Below are positions 8,620 to 17,121 of a DNA stretch of 31,543 nt, one piece after another. How positions within the stretch are numbered: position 1 is the first letter of the stretch; every line of letters starts with the position of its first letter. This DNA comes from Spirochaetota bacterium (lineage in GTDB: Bacteria; Spirochaetota; UBA4802; UB4802), in NCBI GenBank assembly GCA_029548025.1, contig JAKPOE010000031.1, positions 1 to 31,543 of the forward strand, written 5' to 3'. Position numbers and translations under genes: made by a program. The notes below the pieces were generated by a model. It was not told where the DNA came from, ran no database searches, and was given only the letters and a program-made list of their open reading frames with translations.

Positions 8620-9813
8620 ATGAGGCAAACTATTGTCATTATTGCTATCATTGCATTAATAGGAACGATCTCCCTTTTTGCCCAAACAGTTAAGGACTCT
8701 ACTCCTGTTGACAAACCTGACAACACAAAAACACCAGATGTTACGGCAAACGAACAATCTACAGTTACCAGTAAAAGCAAAACAATCAGTAATACTCCAG
8801 AGCAAGATAAGAAGAATACACAGCAAACTGCAACAACAAAACAAAAATCTGATATAAAGCAGGACAAAAATCCCGAAGCTGAAAAGAAAAAGGTTGAATG
8901 GATAAAAAATACCATGCGCTATGGTATTCACAGTGACAGGATTGATGCTATCAAGTCCGCATTAACGTTAAAGGAACAATCAAACAAAGATGATGTGATG
9001 AAACTTTTAAATGAGCTTATGCCCCAGGAAACCAATCCTGAGGTAAAACGAACCGCAATTACCATTGCAGGTGAACTTAAAAGCACATCGTCTGTTTCAT
9101 GGATCATCAATTCATTAAACAACCAATCCGAAGAAGTTCGCATTGAAGCGGTATATTCAATTGAAAGATTAAAAGCAACTGAAGCTATTCCCAAATTGGT
9201 GAGTATTGTCAAAGAACAAAATTTTACTGAAAATTCAAACTTTACAGAAGCCCTTATTAATACACTGGGCAAATTAAAGGCAACTGAATTAAAAGATTTT
9301 GCCATTGAACGTATTAAAGAAACAAAAACTACTGATAATTTGCGACAATTATTAGTATTGTTTCTTGGTGAAATAGAGGACATAAGCGCTAAAGATTTTT
9401 TATTACAGTTATTAAAAGATAAAGATGAAAATCCGACGATAAGGTCATATGCAGCAGTCTCGCTTTCTAAGATAGGTGCAAAGGATACAGCTAACGACAT
9501 TCTGGAAATACTATCCGAGATAGATAGCTATCCATTAAACAAAAGAAAAGATTATTATTCATTATCCATGTACTGTACGGCATCATTAGTTAAAATGGGG
9601 GACAGCAATGCTATACCAAGACTCATGGAAGCACTTCGAAGCGATAATCCAGTAGTCAGGCTTAAGGCAGTTGAGCTTATGAAGGATTTAAAAGACAAAA
9701 GAACTGTTGACATTTTGAAATATAAAATGAACTATGATCCAAGTCCAAAGGTACAAAAAGCAGCCAGAGAAGCATTGAAAGCAATGGGTGAAGAAGTAGA
9801 TGAATCAAAATAG
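8620..9813 (+). CDS. Exported HEAT-repeat protein
   Basis: From the ATG at 8620 the protein is 397 residues and opens with a good signal peptide (MRQTIVIIAIIALIGTISLFAQ). An earlier in-frame ATG at 8569 would bury that signal behind 17 polar residues, so 8620 is preferred, although neither start has a strong ribosome-binding site. Residues about 22-95 are a Lys/Thr/Gln/Asp-rich disordered linker. From about 95 on there are successive HEAT (PBS-lyase-like) helical repeats: 'NPEVKRTAITIAGELKS', 'SEEVRIEAVYSIERLKATEAIPKL', 'NPTIRSYAAVSLSKIGAKDTA', 'NPVVRLKAVELMKDLKDKRT', 'SPKVQKAAREALKAMG'. This suggests a periplasmic or surface protein-protein interaction scaffold with no enzymatic motif. Its end overlaps the small membrane-protein gene by 14 bases, so the two are probably translated together. 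Confidence 0.85.
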   Translation: MRQTIVIIAIIALIGTISLFAQTVKDSTPVDKPDNTKTPDVTANEQSTVTSKSKTISNTPEQDKKNTQQTATTKQKSDIKQDKNPEAEKKKVEWIKNTMRYGIHSDRIDAIKSALTLKEQSNKDDVMKLLNELMPQETNPEVKRTAITIAGELKSTSSVSWIINSLNNQSEEVRIEAVYSIERLKATEAIPKLVSIVKEQNFTENSNFTEALINTLGKLKATELKDFAIERIKETKTTDNLRQLLVLFLGEIEDISAKDFLLQLLKDKDENPTIRSYAAVSLSKIGAKDTANDILEILSEIDSYPLNKRKDYYSLSMYCTASLVKMGDSNAIPRLMEALRSDNPVVRLKAVELMKDLKDKRTVDILKYKMNYDPSPKVQKAAREALKAMGEEVDESK

Positions 9814-10201
9814 CTTACATGTTAAGACCGTACTATCGCAATCAATGACACTATGTGTGGCAATACTCATTAGCTTAATACTGATAATATTAATCTCAAA
9901 CATACTTATTTTCCCAATAATCTATTTTTCAACATCTAATCCAAAATCATTTACCCTGACTGTAGAAATTGTATTGTATAGCATATTAATAGCTTTGCTT
10001 TTATATAGTATTATTTATAGATTAATAATACAAAAAAAAGCTGGTATTTCTTTTGATGTGACTATCAAACATTTTTTATTTACTGCTGTACAATACATAG
10101 CTCTATTTTTTATAGTTACTACTATAATTATTGTTTTGATAGCAATTATATATTATTTACTTAAAACAAATTATATATTGCTTTATAAACTAATACATTA
10201 A
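9800..10201 (+). CDS. Small integral membrane protein, unknown function
   Basis: The 133-residue protein is very hydrophobic, with three apparent transmembrane segments: about residues 18-44 (TLCVAILISLILIILISN), 53-76 (VEIVLYSILIALLLYSIIY) and 94-122 (YIALFFIVTTIIIVLIAIIYYLL). A short basic loop (RLIIQKKAG) follows the second segment. It shows no recognisable family motif. It starts inside the last codons of the HEAT-repeat gene (14-base overlap), with GAAG upstream, which indicates translational coupling. A physical partnership with the exported HEAT protein is a reasonable inference but not shown. The esterase-fold gene follows 12 bases downstream. Confidence 0.7.
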   Translation: MNQNSLHVKTVLSQSMTLCVAILISLILIILISNILIFPIIYFSTSNPKSFTLTVEIVLYSILIALLLYSIIYRLIIQKKAGISFDVTIKHFLFTAVQYIALFFIVTTIIIVLIAIIYYLLKTNYILLYKLIH

Positions 10202-10213
10202 AACAATACTACG

Positions 10214-11152
10214 ATGCCCCTAGTAAGCGATTTTGATAAATATTTTTTACACCTTCCCAGAATATCACGGCCGGATGATTTTGATGACTTCTGGCATACT
10301 GCTATTAATGAATTAAAAAAAACACCCATTGATGTTCAATTTATCCACAATAAAAGAAAATCCACCGGGAAGTTTACTGCCTACGACATGACCTACATTG
10401 GATATAACAAGGTGCAACTTTTTGCATCATTGCATATTCCTGATAAAATCAACAAGCCTCATGTCGTTATCCTTTTTCATGACTATGATGATGTAACATC
10501 ACATGCTCAATTCCCCATTGATCTGCCGTTTGCATACTGTTTTGTAGAACTACGAAGCCATAGAAATATTATTCACTACGAAGAGGTTGAAAAAAAATCA
10601 CCGGGATTTATGGTTGAAGGGATTTTAGAAAAAAATGACTATTATGTAAAAGGTTTATATCTGGACGGCTTAAGGACTATTGATGCCTTACGATTACATA
10701 ATGATCTTGACTGCAGCAGGATAGCAATTGTTGGCAAGGGGCTTGGCGCGGCAGTTTCCGTTTTTACGGCTTCACATTCAAACAGGGTTGTTGCAATGGT
10801 GCTCGATACACCCTCGTTTTGTTATATTGACATGGCTCAGAACATTGCAAAAAGTACCATAGCAAACGAGATCAATGAGTTTATTGAGGAACATAAAAAT
10901 AAAAAATCTGTTATAAAAAAAACGTTAGCCTACTTTGATGCTTTACAATTTACCAATAAAATTTCATGTCCAGTATTAGCAACAGTGGGTTTTAAAGATA
11001 CGCTTTCACCTGCTGAGTGTGTTTTTGCTCTTTTTAATCATTTGCAATGTGACAAAACAATTGAGGTATATCCCGAAGAAGGGCACATTCCAGGTGGCAT
11101 AGAACAGATGAACCGAATGATTGAATGGATAAAAAATCAGTTTGAGAAATAA
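10214..11152 (+). CDS. Acetylxylan-esterase (AXE1)-fold alpha/beta hydrolase lacking the nucleophile Ser
   Basis: The 312-residue protein has the architecture of the AXE1 / cephalosporin-C deacetylase family: N-terminal RPDDFDDFW, then YNKVQLFASLHIP, HVVILFHDYDD, the long YLDGLRTIDALRL helix, a nucleophile-elbow region, LATVGFKDTLSPAECVFALFNHL with the acid Asp262, and YPEEGHIPG with His291. The usual elbow reads GGSQGG, but here it reads VGKGLGAA, so the expected Ser is Gly176 (codon ggg). Asp and His are kept. The protein therefore probably does not hydrolyse esters by the standard mechanism, and may be a pseudoenzyme or binding protein. It has no signal peptide and lies 12 bases behind the small membrane protein, in one apparent operon with the HEAT protein. 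It converges on murJ with a 6-base gap. Confidence 0.8.
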   Translation: MPLVSDFDKYFLHLPRISRPDDFDDFWHTAINELKKTPIDVQFIHNKRKSTGKFTAYDMTYIGYNKVQLFASLHIPDKINKPHVVILFHDYDDVTSHAQFPIDLPFAYCFVELRSHRNIIHYEEVEKKSPGFMVEGILEKNDYYVKGLYLDGLRTIDALRLHNDLDCSRIAIVGKGLGAAVSVFTASHSNRVVAMVLDTPSFCYIDMAQNIAKSTIANEINEFIEEHKNKKSVIKKTLAYFDALQFTNKISCPVLATVGFKDTLSPAECVFALFNHLQCDKTIEVYPEEGHIPGGIEQMNRMIEWIKNQFEK

Positions 11153-11158
11153 GATATT

Positions 11159-12736
11159 CTATTTTTTAATTCCAATCATTGATAATAGATTTTTCATCTC
11201 ATCTATTTTAAAGAGCAATGACAACGCAAAATATATCATACCATACAACGACAATACAATGAAGGCGATAGTTATTGGATGATAGTGAAGCACACTTTTG
11301 ATGAGATAGGCAACTCCCGCTGCGATGAGAGCACTTACCCATAGCGACACTATATATCGTTTCCCAAGTGCGACTTTCCCAACAACTTTCGATAAGGTGT
11401 ACCGCAGCATCCTGTATTCAACCCACCCGGATAACCCTGAAGCAACCGTAATGCCTACCGTACCATAGAGCTTATCGATATGCAATAGATATGGAGCATA
11501 TTGCGAGGCACAATAACCCAATGTACTTGATAGCGCAACACGAATAAGTGCACATTTTAATGGTGTTTTTGTATCATGCATGGCATAAAATGCAGATGAG
11601 AACAACCTGCTCTGTGTTGTTGCAAATAAACCAACGGTTGAACCTGCCAATACCATCCATACAAAAAAGGTATCGCGTGTTGTAAATTTACCGGTTTGAT
11701 ATATAGCAGCTACTATGCAATCACCCAGTATAAAAAATCCAGCAGTTGACGGAACTATATAAAATGCAATGCGTTTGATTGAGTTGTTAATTCGCTTCTG
11801 TAATCCTTTTGCTACATCGCGGGTATTGCCGCTTACCTTTGACATGGCAGGGAGCTCTGCTGCCGATACTGACATACCAAATAAACTGATTGGGAGCATA
11901 TACAGCGTCTGCGCATACGACAACCCTGCAAGAGCACCAGTTGGCAAAAGGCTTGCAAGCAATGCATCAATGTAAGCGCTTATCTGAACAACTCCTCTGC
12001 TTATAAATACCGGTACAAAATTTTTTAATATAGTTTTTACTTCTTTAGTCTTAACTGTAAACGATAGTTTTATATGATGGAGTATCCCTATCACAACCGG
12101 CAGTTGCATCAACAACTGCAGTAAACTGCCAATGACCGAGCCTGCAGCAGCATATTTTGCAAGCTCATCCTGTGAGGAGCTATCGCCAAACAAAATTAAG
12201 GTAATGATGATAACAACATTCCATAATACCGGGGCACTGTACGATAAAAAAAATTTTCCATGACTATTTAAAATTCCCAGACACCACGCTGAAAAAACAA
12301 GAACCCCCGCTCCCGGAAAAAGAATCCGTACCAGAGTAATGGTAAGCTCACGCTTTTGCCCTTCAAAGCCTGGTGCAATGACGGTGATAAGCAAAGGAGT
12401 GATAATAATACCAACCAGTACAAGGGTGGAAATTAATAACGAAAGAATGCCTGCAATTGCATGTGCTACCTTTGCTGCTTCGTCATGTTTGTTTTGTGCA
12501 ATCAACTTTGCATATACTGGTATAAACGAAGCAGAAAGAACACCCTCACCAAAAAGATTTTGCAAAAAATTAGGAATCCGGAAGGCTGCTCTGAATGCAT
12601 CAGCAGCATCCGAGTTACCTAAAAAATGTGCAAAAACTCTATCACGAATAAGTCCTGCTATCCTGCTAAGGAAAATACCGGTTGCCACCATAAGTGTGTT
12701 GAAAAAGCTTTTATCATGTTGTGTTGATGTAGCCAT
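11159..12736 (-). CDS. murJ: Lipid II flippase MurJ (MviN)
   Basis: The 525-residue polytopic membrane protein of the MOP exporter superfamily flips lipid II across the inner membrane for peptidoglycan synthesis. The N-terminus has the family signature GIFLSRIAGLIRDRVFAHFLGNSDAADAFRAAFRIPNFLQNLFGEGVLSASFIPVYA in sequence order, with the conserved Arg residues of the first helices. About fourteen hydrophobic segments follow, including the DTKTPLKCALIR loop near residue 390. Length is typical. The first ATG is used: a CAGGG lies only 1-2 bases before it, so the ribosome-binding site is unusual and the start could be a few codons further in. It is monocistronic in appearance, divergent from the beta-propeller/OmpA gene, and its end is 6 bases from the converging esterase-fold gene. 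Confidence 0.95.
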   Translation of the reverse strand: MATSTQHDKSFFNTLMVATGIFLSRIAGLIRDRVFAHFLGNSDAADAFRAAFRIPNFLQNLFGEGVLSASFIPVYAKLIAQNKHDEAAKVAHAIAGILSLLISTLVLVGIIITPLLITVIAPGFEGQKRELTITLVRILFPGAGVLVFSAWCLGILNSHGKFFLSYSAPVLWNVVIIITLILFGDSSSQDELAKYAAAGSVIGSLLQLLMQLPVVIGILHHIKLSFTVKTKEVKTILKNFVPVFISRGVVQISAYIDALLASLLPTGALAGLSYAQTLYMLPISLFGMSVSAAELPAMSKVSGNTRDVAKGLQKRINNSIKRIAFYIVPSTAGFFILGDCIVAAIYQTGKFTTRDTFFVWMVLAGSTVGLFATTQSRLFSSAFYAMHDTKTPLKCALIRVALSSTLGYCASQYAPYLLHIDKLYGTVGITVASGLSGWVEYRMLRYTLSKVVGKVALGKRYIVSLWVSALIAAGVAYLIKSVLHYHPITIAFIVLSLYGMIYFALSLLFKIDEMKNLLSMIGIKK

Positions 12737-13109
12737 ACCCTGATATACTAAATAGTAGTATTAATATTAATTTGAAAACATTGTTACGATGGTTGTATAA
12801 CAGTATTGTTAGGCACAATTTGTAAAGAATAAAATAGAATATTTATATTCTATACCGGTGATTTCAAAAATTTCTTGAAATTTTCGGAATAATATTCCAG
12901 CATAGCTATAACTCATACGGTATATAGCATGTAAAAAAACTAAAAATATACAGCAAGCTTGTAGAACAATGCAAGCACTGTTGTTTTAAAGGTCAATGCT
13001 CATAATGTTGCGCTCCCCTTCTTTTTGCTAAAGCGATAGTTGTTGCAGTAACTGCATTATGGGCTGATGATGATTTTATTACTTTAATCTCTGGAGGAAA
13101 ATACGCTCT
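12737..13109. other. Divergent intergenic region, murJ / propeller-OmpA gene
   Basis: The 373 bases hold no credible gene. Perfect short inverted repeats are visible: AAAATTTC-TT-GAAATTTT at 12867-12884, immediately followed by GGAAT-AAT-ATTCC at 12886-12898, and TGCAGT-A-ACTGCA at 13044-13056. There is one copy of the window-wide word GCGATAGTT at 13033-13041, directly beside the last of these. The downstream gene has GGAGG at 13093-13097, 12 bases before its ATG. Promoters for both flanking genes must lie here, but I see no convincing -35/-10 pair. The palindromes are candidate operator sites only. Confidence 0.5.
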
Positions 13110-15080
13110 ATGAATCGAATTATCATCTATACATGTTTTATAGTAACTATCGCCACCATAGCCTTTGCAGGTGACTGGCCAATATATAAGGGGAATCTTT
13201 TTTTTACTGGAAACAATGATGAGATAATTGTTCCCGGCAACCAGATTAAATGGCTTTTTTTAGCTAAAGACAAGGTTTTTAATCCGGTGGTAAGCGATGG
13301 CAGAATATATTTTGTAGATAAAAATGCTTTTTTATACTGTATAGATGAAGAAGCTGGCACCATTCTATGGTTAAATGATGTGCATGCCATATCCGCACAA
13401 TTTAAAGCATATTCTAAATCTGCTGGTAAAATTAAATACCCGCTTGTTTACGGCAATACGGTACTTGTGAGTGACCCAATAGCAATCTATGCTTTTGACA
13501 AAACAAATGGGAAGGTCATCTGGGCAAGAACAGGGCTCAGGGTGGATGAAACAAAACCGCAAGGATTAACCGGCATCGCAACTCAGGTCATGGTTGACGG
13601 AATTTATGCTGACCCAATCATTGATGCTGATACAATCTATTATGGAACACGGAAAGTATTTGCATCCAGAGACATTGCAAATGGACACATCGTATGGGAA
13701 AATAAGGATATTGCTACCTATAGTGGTTTTCCGGTATATTATGACCAATATATTATTACTCAATCAATGAATTATGAAACAAAAGCTTTTACTGTTTTTT
13801 GTCTTGAGCAAAGAACGGGAAAACCGGTATGGCAGCGTACGTTTTCTGTGCCAATTAAAATTTTACCTCCTGTTGTCAATAAAAATGTTTATGTTCCCGT
13901 AAATGACACCATTTACTGCCTGAATATCAAAAATGGCGAAATAATGTGGCAAAAAAGTTATAATAGAACTATCACTTCACCATTAAGTTTTACTGACAGG
14001 ACCATTTTATTTTCATTTGACAACAACAGTATTAAAGCTATTAATCCTGAAAATGGTGAAGTTGTTTCAACTATTTTTGTTGGGCAACAATCCTCTCCTT
14101 ACTTTGTTACTATACGTGATGTTATTTATATTGCCTTTAATGAAGTAACCGATAAAAATCCTGTTGCAAAAGTAAAGGCAATGTATATCAGCACATCACA
14201 GCTATGGTGGGAATTTGTTGCACCTTTCCCGGGCGGTGTATCCCAGCCGGTTGCTGCCGACGGTATCTTATTTTTACCAGCAGGAAATTATCTCTATGCA
14301 ATTGGTGCAGGATATATGGGAAGCAAAGGATTTGATAGTGCAAAAACTGCAACTGATAGTGATAATAAAAAAAATGAACAAAAATCTATGCCAGCACCTC
14401 GTTATTCAGAAAAAGAACTATCACAAAAAACTATCACCCCTGAAACACAACCAAAAAAAACGTCTGAGCAAACACAAAAGCAATTGCCCATGCGAACGCT
14501 GCCAGTTGAAATAACAAATGACCAGCTAAGCCCGCTGAAAGCTAAAGCAACAATTCACTATAAAGACGAAGACGGTGAGTATAAACAATCAACTGCTGTT
14601 AATGCAAAAGGTGATATCACTGTCCCCGATAAAGACAATGTTGAAGTTATTTTTGAATCAGATGGCCATGTACCAAAAAAGGTCATTGTTAATAAAAGCG
14701 ATAAGCAGCTAAACGTAGTGCTGGATCAGATACAACCTGGTAAATCGGTGGTTATTGATAATATACATTTTGATTTTGATAAATGGTACATCAGGAAAGA
14801 TTCAGTAACTATACTGGACAAACTGGTTGAGATGATGAAAAAAAATCCCGGCCTAATAGTAGAGGTACAGGGACATACTGATTCGACCGGCGACAAAACA
14901 TATAACCAGAAGCTATCAGAAAAACGAGCAGATGCAGTTGCAGAATATATTATAAAACATGGCATAAGTCCTGAGCGAATCAGCTCCAGAGGGTACGGAG
15001 AAACAAAACCAGTAGCATCCAACGAAACAAAGGAAGGCAGGCAAAAGAATAGAAGGACCGAATTTTATTTTAAATCTTAA
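13110..15080 (+). CDS. PQQ-type beta-propeller protein fused to OmpA peptidoglycan-binding domain
   Basis: The 656-residue protein has a signal peptide (MNRIIIYTCFIVTIATIAFA). Residues 22-400 show repeated propeller blades of the PQQ/BamB type (DWPIYKGN, 'LYCIDEEAGTILW', 'IYAFDKTNGKVIWAR', 'VFCLEQRTGKPVWQR', 'IYCLNIKNGEIMWQK', 'IKAINPENGEVVS'). Residues about 405-470 are a Lys/Pro/Thr/Gln-rich linker. A small beta segment (LKAKATIHYKDEDGEYKQ) follows. The C-terminal OmpA domain carries IHFDFDKWYIR, GHTDSTG with Asp591 and LSEKRADAV with Arg606. These are the Asp and Arg, 15 residues apart, that contact diaminopimelate in this family. It is probably a periplasmic or outer-membrane-anchored scaffold tethered to peptidoglycan. 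No cofactor residues for a true quinoprotein dehydrogenase are evident. Its stop codon overlaps the converging recJ stop. Confidence 0.88.
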   Translation: MNRIIIYTCFIVTIATIAFAGDWPIYKGNLFFTGNNDEIIVPGNQIKWLFLAKDKVFNPVVSDGRIYFVDKNAFLYCIDEEAGTILWLNDVHAISAQFKAYSKSAGKIKYPLVYGNTVLVSDPIAIYAFDKTNGKVIWARTGLRVDETKPQGLTGIATQVMVDGIYADPIIDADTIYYGTRKVFASRDIANGHIVWENKDIATYSGFPVYYDQYIITQSMNYETKAFTVFCLEQRTGKPVWQRTFSVPIKILPPVVNKNVYVPVNDTIYCLNIKNGEIMWQKSYNRTITSPLSFTDRTILFSFDNNSIKAINPENGEVVSTIFVGQQSSPYFVTIRDVIYIAFNEVTDKNPVAKVKAMYISTSQLWWEFVAPFPGGVSQPVAADGILFLPAGNYLYAIGAGYMGSKGFDSAKTATDSDNKKNEQKSMPAPRYSEKELSQKTITPETQPKKTSEQTQKQLPMRTLPVEITNDQLSPLKAKATIHYKDEDGEYKQSTAVNAKGDITVPDKDNVEVIFESDGHVPKKVIVNKSDKQLNVVLDQIQPGKSVVIDNIHFDFDKWYIRKDSVTILDKLVEMMKKNPGLIVEVQGHTDSTGDKTYNQKLSEKRADAVAEYIIKHGISPERISSRGYGETKPVASNETKEGRQKNRRTEFYFKS

Positions 15081-17077
15081 TTGGAAAGATGCATATCAAT
15101 AATTATCAATAAAGGGGATATGAGCCCGTTAAATTCATTAGTCTTTACCGTGTAGATTATATCCACTGGTTTCTTTTGTGCTACAATAGCTTCATATTTA
15201 TCTTTGCCATTCCATGCCATTGCCTCAAGTTTTATTGTTCCATCTACAATGCATTTTATATGTTTAGCATTAATAATATAATAGCTTGCAATAGAGCAAT
15301 TGCGCGAAATAAAAGTAAAAGGCTTATGTCCTGCACCATACGGTTCAAACAGTTTTAATTCATCCAAAAAATCAAATGATATATAGTCAATAGGCAACTC
15401 ATAATCATAGTGTATATTATTGTTACAGGTATCATACTGTTGTAAATAATCATGCAATAACTTTTCAAGCACCTCTATATTTTTTTTATGTATTGAAAAT
15501 CCAAATGCCTGCTCATGACCGCCTAATTTTTCAAATATATGTTTAAATTGGGAAACAATTGAAAAAAAATCAAGGTGATTACCTACCCTTCCCGACCCTT
15601 TAACAACAGTGCTGTCAGTTTTATTGGCTATGACTATAACAGGCAACAGGGTTTGATCAGCTATTCTGTTTGCAATAATACCGGTCAATCCTTCCGGAAT
15701 CTCATTAGATTGTATCATAATGATTTTTTTATTAGCGTTAGCACTATAGCTTTCGCTAAATTTGTTAACCAGTGTTTGTATAATATTTTTCCGTTCAGCA
15801 TTGAGTTGTATTATTTCATCCAATATACCTTTTACTTCGGAAGATTTATCCATCAAAAAAAATTTTGCAGCCAATTCTGTTTTTCCAAATCTACCAGGTG
15901 TATTTAAAAGCGGTGATATATCCCAGCCAATAACATCTGCATTAATGGGTTTTGCAATATGCTCGCGAATAACGTTTATACCAGTATGATACGTTTTATT
16001 AAAAAATGAAATACCAGCGGTTACCAGTGTTCTGTTTTCATCCACCAGCGGCATCATATCTGCGATAGTTCCCATGGTTACCAGCGGCACCACATCTTTT
16101 ATAAATTTCATCATCTTTTTTGATTGCTGGAACTGCATTTTCTGAGCCACTGTAACAGCAAAATCCAATGCAGAAGGAAAAACTTTTTCTGGTTCAATTT
16201 TCAAAAGATTTTTTTTGTTCGATAGTTCTCCTGAATAATCTTGTAAATTGAATAATTTTGCATGCTGTAATGCATTGACTGCCGCTACATCATAATGTAG
16301 TAGTATCGTGTTGGTATATTTATTTATAATATGCTGTATATCAGATATATCATCTACTACACCACATTCTTTAGTGCAGCCTCTGTGCATTACTTTATAA
16401 TGATATGCATTACTGTCAACTGCACAAATAATGACATACTGTTCATAATATCTGGTATAGCTTAATAACAAAGCAATACATAACTTAAATGCAACTCCCA
16501 CACCGGCAAGTTCTTTAAAAGGATAACTGCAAGTATGCAATTTTGGATTTATTATTACAGCATCAGGAAGTTCATCCGAAGGTTCATGATGATCGCATAC
16601 AATAACATCCATACCATGAGCTTTCGCATATGCAATTTCTTCAACATCCCGTGTTCCGCTGTCAAGCGTTATGATGCATTGTACATCGCGCTTTCTAAAT
16701 TCATCAATTATGGGGATGGTTAATCCATACAGCTCTTCTCCAACTGGATATCGATAACAATAATCCGCACCCAGTAGATCAAAAAGGTGTGATACAATAG
16801 TTAATGATGTCAATCCATCAATATCAGAATCTGAAAAAATCCCAAACTTTATTTTTTGCTGTATGCACTTTTTAATTAATACAATGGCTTCATTGATTCT
16901 ATTGAAAAGAAATGGACTATAACAGTTAATGAGTTCAGGATTAAAAAAAATATAAGCCTTATAGGGAGTGTCAATACCTCGTAGTAATAATAGGTCTGCT
17001 GTTACATCAGTGATATTAAAAAGATGCAATAATGTTTTTTTTGATAGTTCAGCTGTTTTGGTATACACATTTTCCAT
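15077..17077 (-). CDS. recJ: Single-stranded-DNA-specific exonuclease RecJ with internal insertion
   Basis: RecJ degrades 5'-ended single strands in recombination and mismatch repair. The 666-residue protein shows the DHH-phosphoesterase motifs: FSDSDIDGLTS (Asp residues 83-87), ITLDSG at 136-141, CDHH at 161-164, LAGVGVAFKL at 190-199 and VTMGTIADMMPL from 333. The DHHA1 half has KGSGRVGN and LGGHEQAFGFSI. The distance from GVGVAFKL to TMGTIAD is about 134 residues, where E. coli RecJ has roughly 45. That accounts for the overall excess over its 577 residues. The extra segment includes YEQYVIICAVDS and a C-x3-C (CTKEC). The ribosome-binding site is poor. It lies downstream of the RNase HI-like gene with a 44-base gap. 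Confidence 0.92.
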   Translation of the reverse strand: MENVYTKTAELSKKTLLHLFNITDVTADLLLLRGIDTPYKAYIFFNPELINCYSPFLFNRINEAIVLIKKCIQQKIKFGIFSDSDIDGLTSLTIVSHLFDLLGADYCYRYPVGEELYGLTIPIIDEFRKRDVQCIITLDSGTRDVEEIAYAKAHGMDVIVCDHHEPSDELPDAVIINPKLHTCSYPFKELAGVGVAFKLCIALLLSYTRYYEQYVIICAVDSNAYHYKVMHRGCTKECGVVDDISDIQHIINKYTNTILLHYDVAAVNALQHAKLFNLQDYSGELSNKKNLLKIEPEKVFPSALDFAVTVAQKMQFQQSKKMMKFIKDVVPLVTMGTIADMMPLVDENRTLVTAGISFFNKTYHTGINVIREHIAKPINADVIGWDISPLLNTPGRFGKTELAAKFFLMDKSSEVKGILDEIIQLNAERKNIIQTLVNKFSESYSANANKKIIMIQSNEIPEGLTGIIANRIADQTLLPVIVIANKTDSTVVKGSGRVGNHLDFFSIVSQFKHIFEKLGGHEQAFGFSIHKKNIEVLEKLLHDYLQQYDTCNNNIHYDYELPIDYISFDFLDELKLFEPYGAGHKPFTFISRNCSIASYYIINAKHIKCIVDGTIKLEAMAWNGKDKYEAIVAQKKPVDIIYTVKTNEFNGLISPLLIIIDMHLSN

Positions 17078-17121
17078 CTTATATATAAATACTATATAAC
17101 ATTTATCTTTCTATTATTATT

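Noticed and set aside
8577..9500. Two long minus-strand open frames across the HEAT-repeat gene
   Set aside because: They are hydrophobic or Ser-rich mirror frames of a repetitive, Lys-rich gene. They have no ribosome-binding sites and no domain similarity, while the plus frame has a signal peptide and HEAT repeats.
12339..12743. Plus-strand open frame of 134 codons inside murJ
   Set aside because: It is antisense to the highly conserved MurJ N-terminus and encodes no recognisable motif.
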